Shown: positions 17,721 through 26,884, counted from the stretch's first letter. The stretch is DNA of 64,000 nt from Hirschia sp. (GCA_002709235.1 PAQI01000020.1:17079-81078); one strand, 5' to 3'. Notes: generated by a model not told the origin, from the sequence alone. Made by a program: numbers and translations.

Positions 17721-18194
17721 ATGTCCACGAGTCACCTTTCCTGTTCGCCGATCAGCATTGCAACGGCATTAAAAGATGCCGAGCGTATCTGTGATCAGCA
17801 GGGCGCACGCATGACACCCATTCGTCGGCGTGTGCTTGAGCTGTTGCTGGCAACTGATGCACCTGCAAAGGCCTATGACCTGCTGGATCAACTGGGCGAT
17901 GAAGGCGCGGCAAAACCACCAACCATTTATCGTGCATTGGATTTCCTGCTCGAAATGGGACTGGCTCACAAGATCGAAAGCCTGAACGCCTATGTCGCCT
18001 GCGGCCATCGCGATCATCGGCACTCCGCCGTCTTCCTGATCTGCGATAGCTGCCACGCTGCACAGGAGCTTCACGCCGACGCAACCATCTCGGCCCTGGA
18101 AGCTGAATCTGCCGAGGTGGACTTTGCTTTGCGAAGCACGGTATTGGAAGTCAGAGGCATCTGCGCACAATGCCGCAAGGCACAGGCTGCCTGA
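17721..18194 (+). CDS. zur: Fur-family regulator, Zur-like
   Basis: A 157-residue metalloregulator. The winged helix contains GARMTPIRRRVLELLLA and PPTIYRALDFLLEMGLAHKIES. The metal region has ACGHRDHRHSAVFLICDSC, and the C-terminal pair CAQC completes the structural zinc site with CDSC. The spacing and the acidic-residue-poor metal region resemble Zur, the zinc-uptake repressor, rather than Fur. I chose ATG 17721 with GGGG upstream. No zinc transporter genes lie next to it in the window, so the target regulon is inferred. Confidence 0.82.
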   Translation: MSTSHLSCSPISIATALKDAERICDQQGARMTPIRRRVLELLLATDAPAKAYDLLDQLGDEGAAKPPTIYRALDFLLEMGLAHKIESLNAYVACGHRDHRHSAVFLICDSCHAAQELHADATISALEAESAEVDFALRSTVLEVRGICAQCRKAQAA

Positions 18195-18249
18195 CCACAC
18201 CATTCATCCAGATATATCAACACACACATCCTTCACAGAAAGCCCCGCC

Positions 18250-19179
18250 ATGCTGGAAGTCTACCGCGGATCAACGAACCAGTGGGAATGTGATGAGATG
18301 AACCACATGAATGTGCGCTTTTATTCGGCGCGCTTCATGGAGGGGCTGGGTGTGCTGGCCGCTCATTGCGGGATGCCCGATGCCTTCACCAGTCGCGCCC
18401 TGTCGACGCTTGCCCCTTCCCAGCTACATATTCGCTATCACAAGGAAGCACGCGCGGGAGCCGCCCTCTACATGATGGCGGGCCTGCTGGATGTGCGTGA
18501 AAGTAGCGCCCATGTCTATATGGAGCTGAGACATCTGAACGGTGATATCTGCGCCACCTTCAGGGCCATGATCGATCATGTAGACGTTCTCACACGTCAG
18601 GCCTTTGCCTGGTCTCCCACCAGTCTGGCTGCGTTCGAGAAAATCCGCACAACGGCCCCCGCTGAAACAGGTCCGCGAAGCATCGACATGACCAAAGCGC
18701 CGGCTCAGCAGATCACCCTGGAGGAAGCTGATGCCATCGGTGCCTTTCATGCCGGCATGTTCACCGTTTCACCGCAACATTGTGATGTGAATGGACTTAT
18801 GTCGCCAGACATTTTTATCGCGCGCACCTCCGATTCTGCAGGGGTGGTCATGGCGGGCTATGCACCTGTTCTGAAATCCGCCCTAGAGGCTCACAATCTG
18901 AACTATCGCCCCGGCCTGGCAGCACTGGAACACCGCGTCTGCTTTCGAGGCTGGCCGCGCGCCGGGCAACCGATAGCCGTTCGCGCAGGACTGGGACCAC
19001 GTCACGGCAAGGCATTCTCGATCCGATACTGGATGCTCGACCCATGCAATGGAACAGCATGGGCCAGCATCGAGGCCATCGTTTTGTGCTTTGATCTGGA
19101 TACCCGGCGCGCCTTCGCAATGCCTGAGGAAGCGCGCGAACAACTGGAAAAACTGGCCCCTAAGGGATTGGACGTCTGA
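18250..19179 (+). CDS. Double hot-dog acyl-CoA thioesterase-like protein
   Basis: Two hot-dog domains in one chain of 309 residues. The first begins VYRGSTNQWECDEMNHMNVRF, with the Asp/Asn-His motif 'E.DEMNHMNV' of 4HBT thioesterases; the second starts near FTVSPQHCDVNGLMSPDIF, a parallel motif. The ATG at 18250 follows an AGAAAG ribosome-binding site. Substrates are probably acyl-CoA thioesters. It follows zur by 55 bases but has no evident functional link with it. Confidence 0.8.
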   Translation: MLEVYRGSTNQWECDEMNHMNVRFYSARFMEGLGVLAAHCGMPDAFTSRALSTLAPSQLHIRYHKEARAGAALYMMAGLLDVRESSAHVYMELRHLNGDICATFRAMIDHVDVLTRQAFAWSPTSLAAFEKIRTTAPAETGPRSIDMTKAPAQQITLEEADAIGAFHAGMFTVSPQHCDVNGLMSPDIFIARTSDSAGVVMAGYAPVLKSALEAHNLNYRPGLAALEHRVCFRGWPRAGQPIAVRAGLGPRHGKAFSIRYWMLDPCNGTAWASIEAIVLCFDLDTRRAFAMPEEAREQLEKLAPKGLDV

Positions 19180-19190
19180 TCAGGAAGCGA

Positions 19191-20294
19191 TCAGCCCATC
19201 ACACCGATGGCATCATTGATCGTCCGCTTGACGGCACCGATATAATCATCCTCAAAATCGCCACGTCGTGTTCGGTATAGGATATCCAGTGCATCGCGCA
19301 CCACATAGGGGCGCTCCATCGGCAGGAAATGCGTTGTTCCTGGAATCCGCGTGACAGCGGCGTCAGGCAGGAATGCATGCACCCGTCGATCCATGTCTTC
19401 CACACAGGTGGAGTTTTTGTCCGCCTGCAGGATGATCATCGGAATATTCTTGGCCAGACGGCTCGACTTCACATTTCCAGCCTGGAGTTCGGCCTTGTAG
19501 TTTTCATCCGCTTCCTGGCGTTCATCCGGAGCCAATTGCGCCAGTTGACGCAGCCTTGCGATTTCTCGCTCCCGATATTTTCCCAACTGGCTGAACGCAC
19601 GCCACGGCCGATTGGCCTGCGCTGCGAACACTGCTGATTCCCATTCAGGTTGGCAGGATAATTCGAAATTCTGGTCCGCCACCCATGTCAGACCATCGAT
19701 CAGGAAATCATGCAGGAAAGGCGTGCGCCAGGTCTTGAAACCGCCGCGACTGGCATAATATTCCTGCGCTTCTTCTCTTGATGCAAAGCGGGTCTTGTTG
19801 CGATTGCGCGCGTCCTTGGCCAGCTTGCCGAATGTTGTCAGTCGCCCCAGAATGGGCATGTTCGCAAATTTGTAGAAAGTTGGCGACAAGACGACCGGAT
19901 CCACCAGGACTAGACCGTCAATCAGGTGCGGAGCCTTGGCCGCGACCATCAGCGCAACCGTTGCCCCCAGTGAATGACCACCAAGGATCAAACCACCCGG
20001 TGCAGCTTTTTCAATGGTGGTGATCATGTCATCACGCAACACGTCCCAGCTGCGCAATCGACCAGGCTCCACAGGCAGCATGGTCATGCCATGCCCCCTC
20101 ATGTCCACCGCCGCCACATGTGCCTGCGATGCAAGCGGTTGCAGAATGGATTGATAGGTCACGCCATTATAGCCATTGGCGTGCAGGAACATGATTTCCA
20201 CCGGTGTGGAGGGGTCGCCATAGGCAACCCCAGCGACTTCACCGGATCGAAAGCCGCCATCATCCAGCGTGACATGAAACTTACGCAGCTGCAC
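19191..20294 (-). CDS. Alpha/beta hydrolase
   Basis: A 367-residue hydrolase with FLHANGYNGVTYQSIL (oxyanion region), nucleophile Ser in GGHSLGATVAL, and catalytic His in PGTTHFLPMERP; the acid is probably Asp in LQADKNSTCVED. An inserted cap of about 120 residues carries many charged residues. The family covers esterases, lactonases and C-C hydrolases, so substrate is open. It ends six bases upstream of nothing but follows the DUF4197 lipoprotein gene by five bases on the same strand, suggesting one transcript. Confidence 0.83.
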   Translation of the reverse strand: MQLRKFHVTLDDGGFRSGEVAGVAYGDPSTPVEIMFLHANGYNGVTYQSILQPLASQAHVAAVDMRGHGMTMLPVEPGRLRSWDVLRDDMITTIEKAAPGGLILGGHSLGATVALMVAAKAPHLIDGLVLVDPVVLSPTFYKFANMPILGRLTTFGKLAKDARNRNKTRFASREEAQEYYASRGGFKTWRTPFLHDFLIDGLTWVADQNFELSCQPEWESAVFAAQANRPWRAFSQLGKYREREIARLRQLAQLAPDERQEADENYKAELQAGNVKSSRLAKNIPMIILQADKNSTCVEDMDRRVHAFLPDAAVTRIPGTTHFLPMERPYVVRDALDILYRTRRGDFEDDYIGAVKRTINDAIGVMG

Positions 20295-20299
20295 TTGTG

Positions 20300-21037
20300 C
20301 TAGCCTCCAAACACACGTCGAAGAAGTTCGGTCGTGCGTTTGACCGGATCTTCCCTGATCGCTTTTTCTTCCTGAGCGAGATAGTAGAACATGCCGTCGA
20401 GAGCACCGTTCACCGCATGGGTTTCCAGGTCAGTGCGCAATTGAGTGACCATTGCACTTGGCAGATATTTGCGGCCAACGGAATCCATGGCGGAAACAGC
20501 TCCTGATTCAGCCAATGCCGTATCCATATAGGGCCTGAAAGCCGATATCAGCTGGTCGGAGGTCTTGGCCTTGAGGAAATCTGTCGCAGCTGTGTTGCCT
20601 CCGTTGAGGATACCCAGTGCATCATCGATGGTCATGGAAGACACCGCATCGACCACCAGTTTCTTTGCGGTCGGTGCCGCAGATTCTGCAGCGCGGTTTA
20701 TCTTCAGATCCAGATCATCCAGCGGACCGGACAGGCCAACCTTGGCCAGGTTTTTCTGAATTTTTTGAAGGTCTTCAGGCAGCGGAATGCGGATTAGGTC
20801 ATCGCCGAAATAGCCATCCGTGGTCGCCAATTGCGTCACCACGCGATCTGAACCAACCGTCAAAGCCTCCTTCAGACCAGATGCGATTTCACCTTGTGTC
20901 AGCGAGGTTTCGCCATAGCCTGTCAGCACGTCATTGAGCACGCGGGAATAATCGGAATTTCCGTCTGTTGCGCAACCGCCAGTAAATATCGCCGCACTCA
21001 AAAAACCGGCAACGGATAACAGCTTGATCTTGTTCAT
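20300..21037 (-). CDS. DUF4197 lipoprotein
   Basis: The start at 21037 gives a lipoprotein signal, MNKIKLLSVAGFLSAAIFTGGC, with the lipobox cysteine at residue 22. The mature part matches DUF4197: EIASGLKEALTVGSDRVVTQL, IRIPLPEDLQKIQKNLAKVG, then MTIDDALGILNGGNTAATDFL. The function of the family is unknown; members are secreted or membrane-anchored in proteobacteria. The gene directly precedes the alpha/beta hydrolase. Confidence 0.85.
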   Translation of the reverse strand: MNKIKLLSVAGFLSAAIFTGGCATDGNSDYSRVLNDVLTGYGETSLTQGEIASGLKEALTVGSDRVVTQLATTDGYFGDDLIRIPLPEDLQKIQKNLAKVGLSGPLDDLDLKINRAAESAAPTAKKLVVDAVSSMTIDDALGILNGGNTAATDFLKAKTSDQLISAFRPYMDTALAESGAVSAMDSVGRKYLPSAMVTQLRTDLETHAVNGALDGMFYYLAQEEKAIREDPVKRTTELLRRVFGG

Positions 21038-21263
21038 GTTCGCCTCCCTCAGCACTTGCCCTTATACCAGCGACAACCGGATCAAACCTGCCTCTAATGA
21101 AGGGCAGTGTACACGTCAGGTCAAAGCTTAAGGCGTGAACCTTGTGTAACATTTGCGGTTAACGCGCAACGCTTTGAAACCGTCGAGCTGCATGCACTTG
21201 CTGTCTGGCCGAACACACCAGAAGCTTTTAGGCTTCCCGCTTCGATACTGAAAGGAAAACGTG

Positions 21264-22109
21264 ATGACGACCAGACAATCCGCCCTCGCACTTGAAATCG
21301 AAGCTGGCGTGGCGACCATCACGCTTTGCCGACCAGAAAAAATGAACGCGATGGGCCCTGATTTCTGGCGCGAGCTGCCCGAAATGATCAACGCGCTTTC
21401 CCAGGATGCCAGCGCGCGCGCTCTCATAATCTCTTCAGAGGGAAAGCACTTCACGGCTGGTATGGATCTGGAGACGCTCTCCAACCTGCCTGTGGGCAAG
21501 CCCGGCGATCCCCATCTGCAGTCCGAAGCCTTCACACATGCCATCCGGCGATATCAGGATGCCTTTACAGCCATAGAGCGTGCACGAATACCTGTGATCG
21601 CGGCCATACAGGGCGGATGTATAGGTGGTGGTGTCGACATGATCTCTGCCTGCGATATCCGGCTGTGCACCTCCGATGCCTGGTTCTGCATCGAAGAGAT
21701 CAATCTGGGCATGACGGCGGATGTCGGCACCTTTCCGCGCATGGCCCGCCTGCTGCCCGATGGCTGGATGCGCCAGCTCGCCTATACCGGCCAACGCCTT
21801 CAGGCAGATACCGCCTTGCGCCTGGGCTTTGTGAATGCCGTTTACGAAACCCAGGATGAACTGCTCACTCACGCCCTGTCCCTGGCGGCCGAAATTGCAT
21901 CACGCGATCCGCTGGCGATCACCGGCACAAAGGAAATGCTGAACTATTCCAAAGATCACAGCACGGACGATACACTGCGCCATGTCGGCCTGTGGAACGC
22001 CGCCATGTTGTCTCCCGCACGTCTACAGGAGAGCATGAAAGCACGTGCGGAAAAGCGCGCACCCACCTATCCCGATTTGCTCTCAGTTCGCGACACCTCA
22101 TCAGATTAG
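21264..22109 (+). CDS. Dienoyl-CoA isomerase-like crotonase (ECH1-type)
   Basis: A crotonase-fold protein of 281 residues. The stretch GGCIGGGVDMISACDIRLC followed by FCIEEINLGMTADVGTFPRM closely follows the delta3,5-delta2,4-dienoyl-CoA isomerase ECH1, including the three acidic residues (GVD, IEEI, ADVGT) that set that enzyme apart from ordinary hydratases. It would shift double bonds during oxidation of unsaturated fatty acids. I chose ATG 21264 over the GTG just before it; AAGGA lies upstream. It is a monocistronic gene. Confidence 0.85.
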   Translation: MTTRQSALALEIEAGVATITLCRPEKMNAMGPDFWRELPEMINALSQDASARALIISSEGKHFTAGMDLETLSNLPVGKPGDPHLQSEAFTHAIRRYQDAFTAIERARIPVIAAIQGGCIGGGVDMISACDIRLCTSDAWFCIEEINLGMTADVGTFPRMARLLPDGWMRQLAYTGQRLQADTALRLGFVNAVYETQDELLTHALSLAAEIASRDPLAITGTKEMLNYSKDHSTDDTLRHVGLWNAAMLSPARLQESMKARAEKRAPTYPDLLSVRDTSSD

Positions 22110-22168
22110 GCAGGGAATACCCATAGCCCATCATTGTGTTAGCACCTCATTTACCGCATCAGGCGAGC

Positions 22169-23026
22169 ATGGGCTTCATGATGATCAGGATGCCAGACAT
22201 TCTCTGCGCGGCCATTGCTGCGGCGATATTGGGCCAATCGGGCGCATTGGCGCAAACCATGCCTGCGCAACCCATGCAGGTGCATGGCGATCAGCCTGCG
22301 CAGATCCGTGATATTCGCGTATCTGCTAGCGGCCATGATTTTTCAGCCATCATCATGTTCGATGCACAGCCCACGGGTGCAAAGGTCGAACAGACAGCCA
22401 ACGGACTGACGCTGACCGTCACGGGCATATCGCTTGAGCCCTTCGATCTGGACCCGACTGATCCGACACTGATACAGGCTGCCAATGGATCCGGCGTGAA
22501 TGGACGAAGCGAAATCGCAATCAGAACGACCCATCTCAAAAACATCACTGCCACACTCTACAAGCGCTCTATCCTCATCGAGGGACAACTCCTGAATGCG
22601 GTGGCAACGCAACCAACCCCTCCTTCCGCTATAGTGAATTCCCCGGAACCAGACCCTGCACCTGCCCCCGCCATTCCGGCAGCGACTGGCAAGATGTCTC
22701 TTCTTTCAGCAACTGGTCTTGATGCAGCAGCATGCGCCCGGGCCGACAAGGCCATGATTGACGATCCCTGGGATCTGACACATCTGGGCGACCATGGTTT
22801 GTGCCGCTTCGCTTCAGGCGATCAACCGACGGCTACAACCGCAGCCGAACAATTGGAGTCGTTCAGCCCAAATGACTGGCGCACCAGCCTCTTGCGCGGG
22901 GAGCTGCACTTTCAGGCGCAGGAGATCAGCGAAGGCATTATCGCCTATCACACCGCCATTGCGCTTTGCGATGACAGCGCCACGCGCGCTCGCCTGCAGG
23001 CGCGCCTGTCGCAGATCAGCGGCTGA
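22169..23026 (+). CDS. Secreted protein, AMIN-like N-terminal and TPR-like C-terminal part
   Basis: A signal peptide (IRMPDILCAAIAAAILGQSGALA) is followed by a beta-rich segment (IRDIRVSASGHDFSAIIMF... VEQTANGLTLTVTG) that resembles AMIN-type periplasmic domains. After a proline-rich linker comes a cysteine-containing helical part with a short TPR-like repeat (AEQLESFSPNDWRTSLLRGELHF onwards). I do not recognise an exact family; the domain reading is tentative. The start at 22169 has AGG six bases upstream; a GTG at 22136 is an alternative. Confidence 0.6.
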   Translation: MGFMMIRMPDILCAAIAAAILGQSGALAQTMPAQPMQVHGDQPAQIRDIRVSASGHDFSAIIMFDAQPTGAKVEQTANGLTLTVTGISLEPFDLDPTDPTLIQAANGSGVNGRSEIAIRTTHLKNITATLYKRSILIEGQLLNAVATQPTPPSAIVNSPEPDPAPAPAIPAATGKMSLLSATGLDAAACARADKAMIDDPWDLTHLGDHGLCRFASGDQPTATTAAEQLESFSPNDWRTSLLRGELHFQAQEISEGIIAYHTAIALCDDSATRARLQARLSQISG

Positions 23027-23458
23027 TTTCACAAATATAGGACATAAAGGTGCCTTCCCGGCGGGGGCGCTGACGTCGAGGGGGGGACGCCAATGCGCGA
23101 CCGAACCGCCGGAAAGGACTTTTCCATCGCTGCGAGCTGGGGCTTGGGGGGACAGGTTAGCAAGCAGCGTTGGACAGCTGAGATAGGTAGTCTTCAGCCA
23201 TCTGCAAAGCGGTTTTCACATCAAACAGATGCGATCAGAGATCACAGAAACGAGAGCGGACGCATGACCGGAACCAACCGGTCATGCGTACACTTCTGAA
23301 GATACGTCCTGCGGTGGCCGGATAAGCGGATCGAAAAGGCCTTCACGCGACATGATCGCAGCCTGATCGACATTTCATGCATTCTTCCGGAGAACCATCT
23401 ATTGACGCACTTCGCCATCACCCCACGCCACCGGCGGGGGAACTGAACAAGGCGGAAT
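23027..23458. other. Gene-free stretch with strong RNA-like secondary structure
   Basis: No convincing gene on either strand. The left half (23041-23180) is G-rich and can fold: 23053-23064 pairs with 23106-23117 over 12 bp with one mismatch, and CGCTGC (23128-23133) pairs with GCAGCG (23164-23169). Further right a perfect 12-bp inverted repeat spans 23260-23289 with an AACCAA loop but no T-run. I could not match it to tmRNA, SRP RNA or RNase P. Confidence 0.45.
23260..23289. repeat. Perfect 12-bp inverted repeat
   Basis: ACGCATGACCGG and CCGGTCATGCGT flank a 6-base loop AACCAA. There is no T-tract on either side, so a classical terminator is unlikely; a protein-binding site or the end of a structured transcript are alternatives. 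Confidence 0.6.
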
Positions 23459-23875
23459 TCAGGCAGCGTCCACTGCTTCAAGCGCTTCAGAAGCGCAAAG
23501 AAAGTCGCCCAGGTGGCCCTCAGACGCAAAGCCGAGATTGGCTTTGGCAAATCCCGCTACAGACGGGAGAAGGGCCGAAATTTCGGTGTGTCCCAGACCC
23601 GCGCACTGAAGGTCACGTATCATCTGGAATGCCACTTCGGAGCGACCGCCAGGTGTGCGTTCGATCATCCGGGCAATGAGACCTGTCGCAGCGCCTGTGG
23701 TCGCACCTGAACGTGCAGCCATCGTACGTGCGCCGGGAACCTTCGTGAAGATCAGCTCAGCGATTGGAGCGCCCTGACGGTCAGTTGCGTTCAGGACAAT
23801 TCCCAGCGCCACCTTCGTCTTGTTGTTGGACAATCCTGTGTCGTTGGCCACATGCTTCACCAAGTCTTTCATCAT
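23459..23875 (-). CDS. Hypothetical protein (138 aa)
   Basis: I do not recognise a family with confidence. The start is supported by GGGAG about eight bases before a double ATG. The N-terminus (KDLVKHVANDTGLSNNKTKVAL) looks like a short helical module with the 'la..tGls...a..al' pattern seen in several small helical proteins, followed by alanine/glycine-rich helices and an acidic end. It has no signal peptide. It is flanked by the structured gap and by a promoter-like AT-rich gap (23876-24078). Confidence 0.6.
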   Translation of the reverse strand: MMKDLVKHVANDTGLSNNKTKVALGIVLNATDRQGAPIAELIFTKVPGARTMAARSGATTGAATGLIARMIERTPGGRSEVAFQMIRDLQCAGLGHTEISALLPSVAGFAKANLGFASEGHLGDFLCASEALEAVDAA

Positions 23876-24078
23876 CAGATGAGCTCCCGCTTAAAGGTCT
23901 TGCGGAGCGCCGTTCAGCCCCGCTCGTTGAAAGCGAGTTTTGCCTCAGATGATTATCAATTCCTTTTCATCGGCCTCGATTAGTGCACTTTGCACGAATA
24001 TTTACGTTAAAATCGAACACCAAATAGAAACGTCCTGTTAACTTAAACTTTTGGCTAATAATTACTGGAACATTTTGC

Positions 24079-24861
24079 CTAGTCGATCGGTGAGCAGGCC
24101 GGATAGATGGCCATTTCCTTGTCCATGAGACGTGCCCACATCTGGTCGCCAAATGAATAGTGCCACCACTCTGTCGGATTGTTGGCAAAGCCTGCTTCAT
24201 GCATGACCCAGTATAAAAGGCGTCTGTTATTCTGCGCCTCCTTGTCCGACATCGAATGAATGTCCGACCGTTCAAACCAGTCACTATGTGCATTCTCTGT
24301 CAGGTCGTCGAAAATACCGCCCATATAAAGAGGTTGCGCAATCGACTTGAATCTCAGGGTTAAGTCCACCGCACCGCCAGTGGCATGCGGTGATGGAGAC
24401 TGCTTGCCACCACTCGGCGCCGCCCAATAGCGTTCGACTTCTTCAAAACGTTCGCCGTCCGAGAGTTCCGGGCGGTTTCTGCGAAGCCAGTCCGGAAACC
24501 ATGCGTCGTGAAAATGCTTCTGAATGGATTGAGGACGCCACGCATCGAACAGGAACAGTTCCATGTCATGGCAAGCCAGCGCCGCATTGATATCCACCAG
24601 CCTGCTGGCCACACTCTCTCGCAGCCACAGATTTTCAATGGCACCTGGAACAGCATGGAAATAGGGCGGATTAGACGGCGTAAAATAGTGATTACACCCC
24701 GCCACTCCCAGATCACGAACATCGACACATGCTTCTGACGCCATGTCTGAAGCGTGATCTATCGGCGTATTGTGGCGATATCCTTCCTTGCGGGCATTTA
24801 CCGGTCCGAAAGGAGGGATGGGGAGGTTTCTGAAACCGTTCAGGTCAAGGCTCAATGTCAT
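24079..24861 (-). CDS. D-alanyl-D-alanine dipeptidase (VanX/DdpX, M15D)
   Basis: A zinc dipeptidase of peptidoglycan fragments. Zinc ligands are visible in SPHATGGAVDL (His and Asp) and NPTEWWHYSFG (catalytic Glu and third ligand His). FLFDAWRPQSIQKHF is the family's substrate-binding block. I chose the ATG at 24861 (MTLSLDLNGF); the longer open frame overlaps the neighbouring glyoxalase gene. No van regulatory genes are near, so cell-wall recycling or D-Ala-D-Ala salvage is more likely than resistance. It lies 56 bases after the VOC gene. Confidence 0.9.
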   Translation of the reverse strand: MTLSLDLNGFRNLPIPPFGPVNARKEGYRHNTPIDHASDMASEACVDVRDLGVAGCNHYFTPSNPPYFHAVPGAIENLWLRESVASRLVDINAALACHDMELFLFDAWRPQSIQKHFHDAWFPDWLRRNRPELSDGERFEEVERYWAAPSGGKQSPSPHATGGAVDLTLRFKSIAQPLYMGGIFDDLTENAHSDWFERSDIHSMSDKEAQNNRRLLYWVMHEAGFANNPTEWWHYSFGDQMWARLMDKEMAIYPACSPID

Positions 24862-24916
24862 GCCCGCAGACCTAACCCAGAACCACGTTCGACAATAGCC
24901 GGAAACCGCACCCGAC

Positions 24917-25309
24917 CTAGAGCAAAGGTTCCAAAGGTTCCCACAATTCCACTTTTCGACCATCAGGGTCCATAAACCATGCAAACCGGCCATACTCGAA
25001 GGTCTGGCGCGGTTGAACCTGTTGGGCACCGGCTCTCTCTGCGCGTTTGACCACGCCATCTATGTCTTCGACGATCAACGACACCATGACTTCGGACAGC
25101 GATGGCGCAAAGGGAGAGTCATTCTTGTCGAATGTGGCCCATATGGTCCGCCCCGTCTTGGGGTATTGCCGGGCGACATCTGTGTGAAAGAATTCAGCGC
25201 CGCCATTCTTGCTCAAATCGAAACCCAGAACACTCTTATACCACTCTCGCGTGGCATTAACGCTTAGGCATGAAAGGAAGACGCCGCCTACCCCGAGTAC
25301 TTTCGCCAT
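24917..25309 (-). CDS. VOC-superfamily (glyoxalase/bleomycin resistance-like) protein
   Basis: A 130-residue single VOC module: VFLSCLSVNATREWYKSVLGFDL, then VSLIVEDIDGVVKRAERAG and FMDPDGRKVELWEP, the final Glu being a likely metal ligand. Members include glyoxalases, dioxygenases and antibiotic-binding proteins, so function stays open. It may be co-transcribed with the dipeptidase downstream. Confidence 0.85.
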   Translation of the reverse strand: MAKVLGVGGVFLSCLSVNATREWYKSVLGFDLSKNGGAEFFHTDVARQYPKTGRTIWATFDKNDSPFAPSLSEVMVSLIVEDIDGVVKRAERAGAQQVQPRQTFEYGRFAWFMDPDGRKVELWEPLEPLL

Positions 25310-25655
25310 TTAAATCTCCAGGCCGGGGCCGAACCCCAGTGTCAATACGATCTTCCCCGAACCCAGAACTTGAAATCCCCCGCAATTCTTCAAGTCTTAC
25401 AGTAAAAACCATATAATATTTTGTTAATCACAAATCCAAAGGCCAGGATTCCCACTCTGGGTTGCGCTATATTCACGCCGGACTGTAACAGGCGTATAAA
25501 ATTCGCTCAATCTGCACATTCACAAGGCACCGATGCCCCAATGAGGAGACATCGGAAAATGAGACAGATCAACAGACACACTTGCGCCTCACCCGTGCCG
25601 CCTTCATCTTTATACCGTGCGCAGAAACATTTCGCCAAACCCAGGGACAGGTCTC
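25310..25655. other. Intergenic region without recognised gene
   Basis: This gap lies between two divergent genes and is AT-rich near 25390-25440. It probably holds promoters for the VOC gene (minus) and the membrane protein (plus). I see no RNA gene, repeat or clear operator. Confidence 0.5.
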
Positions 25656-26066
25656 ATGAAATTCATCGCGTTTTTCTTCAGAGAAGGGTCTTCCGTTCTC
25701 TATTCCATCTATCTTGCGCTGTTCGCCCTGACGGATATCTGCTTTTTCTGCCTGAATGGCGGGGCCTATTCCATGTTCATCGTCGCCTTGATTGGCCTGG
25801 GATATCTTTGCCTGCAAAACGCAATGGCAGCGTTTTCGCTTGTCGGCAATGACCGTCCGCTGTTCGACTTCTTCTTCTCATTGCTACCGCTTTTCACCCT
25901 CGCCATGATCGCGGTGCTGTCTGTGGTGGGGTCCATTCATCTCAGCAGTTTTGAAACCCTGTCGCTCTGGCTGGCCGCAATTGTCTGCCTGATAGATGTC
26001 GTGTTCAACACGCAAGTGATCTTCAAGATGAACCGTTTGGCCACTGACATGGTTCAGATGAAATAA
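25656..26066 (+). CDS. Hypothetical four-helix membrane protein
   Basis: A 136-residue hydrophobic protein with four predicted membrane helices (around YSIYLALFALTDICFF, MFIVALIGLGYLCL, LFDFFFSLLPLFTLAMIAVL and LSLWLAAIVCLIDVVF). The start MKFIAFFFREGS is at 25656, preceded by AGG. No family recognised. It is 45 bases upstream of the TlpA-like gene on the same strand and may share its transcript. Confidence 0.7.
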   Translation: MKFIAFFFREGSSVLYSIYLALFALTDICFFCLNGGAYSMFIVALIGLGYLCLQNAMAAFSLVGNDRPLFDFFFSLLPLFTLAMIAVLSVVGSIHLSSFETLSLWLAAIVCLIDVVFNTQVIFKMNRLATDMVQMK

Positions 26067-26111
26067 AATGCCCGTCTACCAGCCCGCCTCTGTCAGGAAA
26101 GTCAGCGCCAC

Positions 26112-26882
26112 ATGACCAGATCCCTTCTGCTTGCCTTCAGCTTGTCGGCCCTGGTGTTCAGCGCCTGCTCTGAAAAGACACCGACGCCAACCACAGAAGC
26201 ATCTGAAACTGCGAACGGTTCTGCCGCCGCTCATATTTCGGAAAAGAAGCCGGTAACAGCACCCGCCCGCTTCCTGACCTATTCCGATGTCATCACCATC
26301 AACCCGGAATATGCGCCAGGCACCGCAGAACTGCCCACAGATGATGATGGTCGCCCCCTCGCCTATGCCATGCTGGGCAAATCCATTCCCGAATTCACGC
26401 TGACTATGCGCAATGGCGAGACAGTCACACACGCAGATCTTGAAGGATTGTGGACAGTCATAGACTTCTGGGGCCTGTGGTGCGGCGACTGTGTTGTAGA
26501 TGCGCCCTATGCATCGGCCTTGAGAACGGCACTGGCGCAGGATCCGGATGTCCAGTTCCTGGGGATCCACATGCCACCCAGCGCAGCGCGCGCTGATGAG
26601 GCCTTTGGAAAATGGGGCTCTCTCAACGCCTATTTCTCAGACAAGGGTGGCGACTACAATACTGGCATCGATGCTGATGCCGCAGTGCGCGATGCCTTTG
26701 ATATCTACTGGGCACCAACCTATCTGCTCATCACACCAGATCTGAAGATACTGGCCTTCCGCACGGACCTGCATGTTGACGACTCTGATGGCATAAAACC
26801 CATCGTGCAGCAGATTGCAGAGCTTCGCAGAGGCTATCAGGCCGCAGCGGTAGACACCGGCGTTCTGCCGTCAGACGAATAA
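26112..26882 (+). CDS. TlpA-like thioredoxin-fold lipoprotein
   Basis: The N-terminus MTRSLLLAFSLSALVFSAC carries a lipobox ending at Cys19. A threonine/alanine-rich linker leads to a thioredoxin fold with WGLWCGDCVVDAP, the active site being WCGDC, and the cis-proline region WAPTYLLITPDLK. Such proteins act as periplasmic thiol-disulfide oxidoreductases. The CGDC dipeptide differs from the CPxC of cytochrome-maturation TlpA, so the redox role is uncertain. Confidence 0.85.
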   Translation: MTRSLLLAFSLSALVFSACSEKTPTPTTEASETANGSAAAHISEKKPVTAPARFLTYSDVITINPEYAPGTAELPTDDDGRPLAYAMLGKSIPEFTLTMRNGETVTHADLEGLWTVIDFWGLWCGDCVVDAPYASALRTALAQDPDVQFLGIHMPPSAARADEAFGKWGSLNAYFSDKGGDYNTGIDADAAVRDAFDIYWAPTYLLITPDLKILAFRTDLHVDDSDGIKPIVQQIAELRRGYQAAAVDTGVLPSDE

Positions 26883-26884
26883 CG

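Noticed and set aside
23041-23180. tmRNA, SRP RNA or RNase P RNA
   Set aside because: The expected invariant signatures (tmRNA tRNA-like ends, SRP GGAA/AGCAGCC tetraloop region, RNase P GAGGAAAGTCC) were not found.
23260-23289. Rho-independent terminator
   Set aside because: The stem is perfect but no T-run follows on either strand.
24862-25059. Longer N-terminus of the VanX-type dipeptidase
   Set aside because: It would overlap the VOC gene out of frame and the extra residues are low-complexity with many Trp/Arg; the ATG at 24861 gives the family N-terminus.
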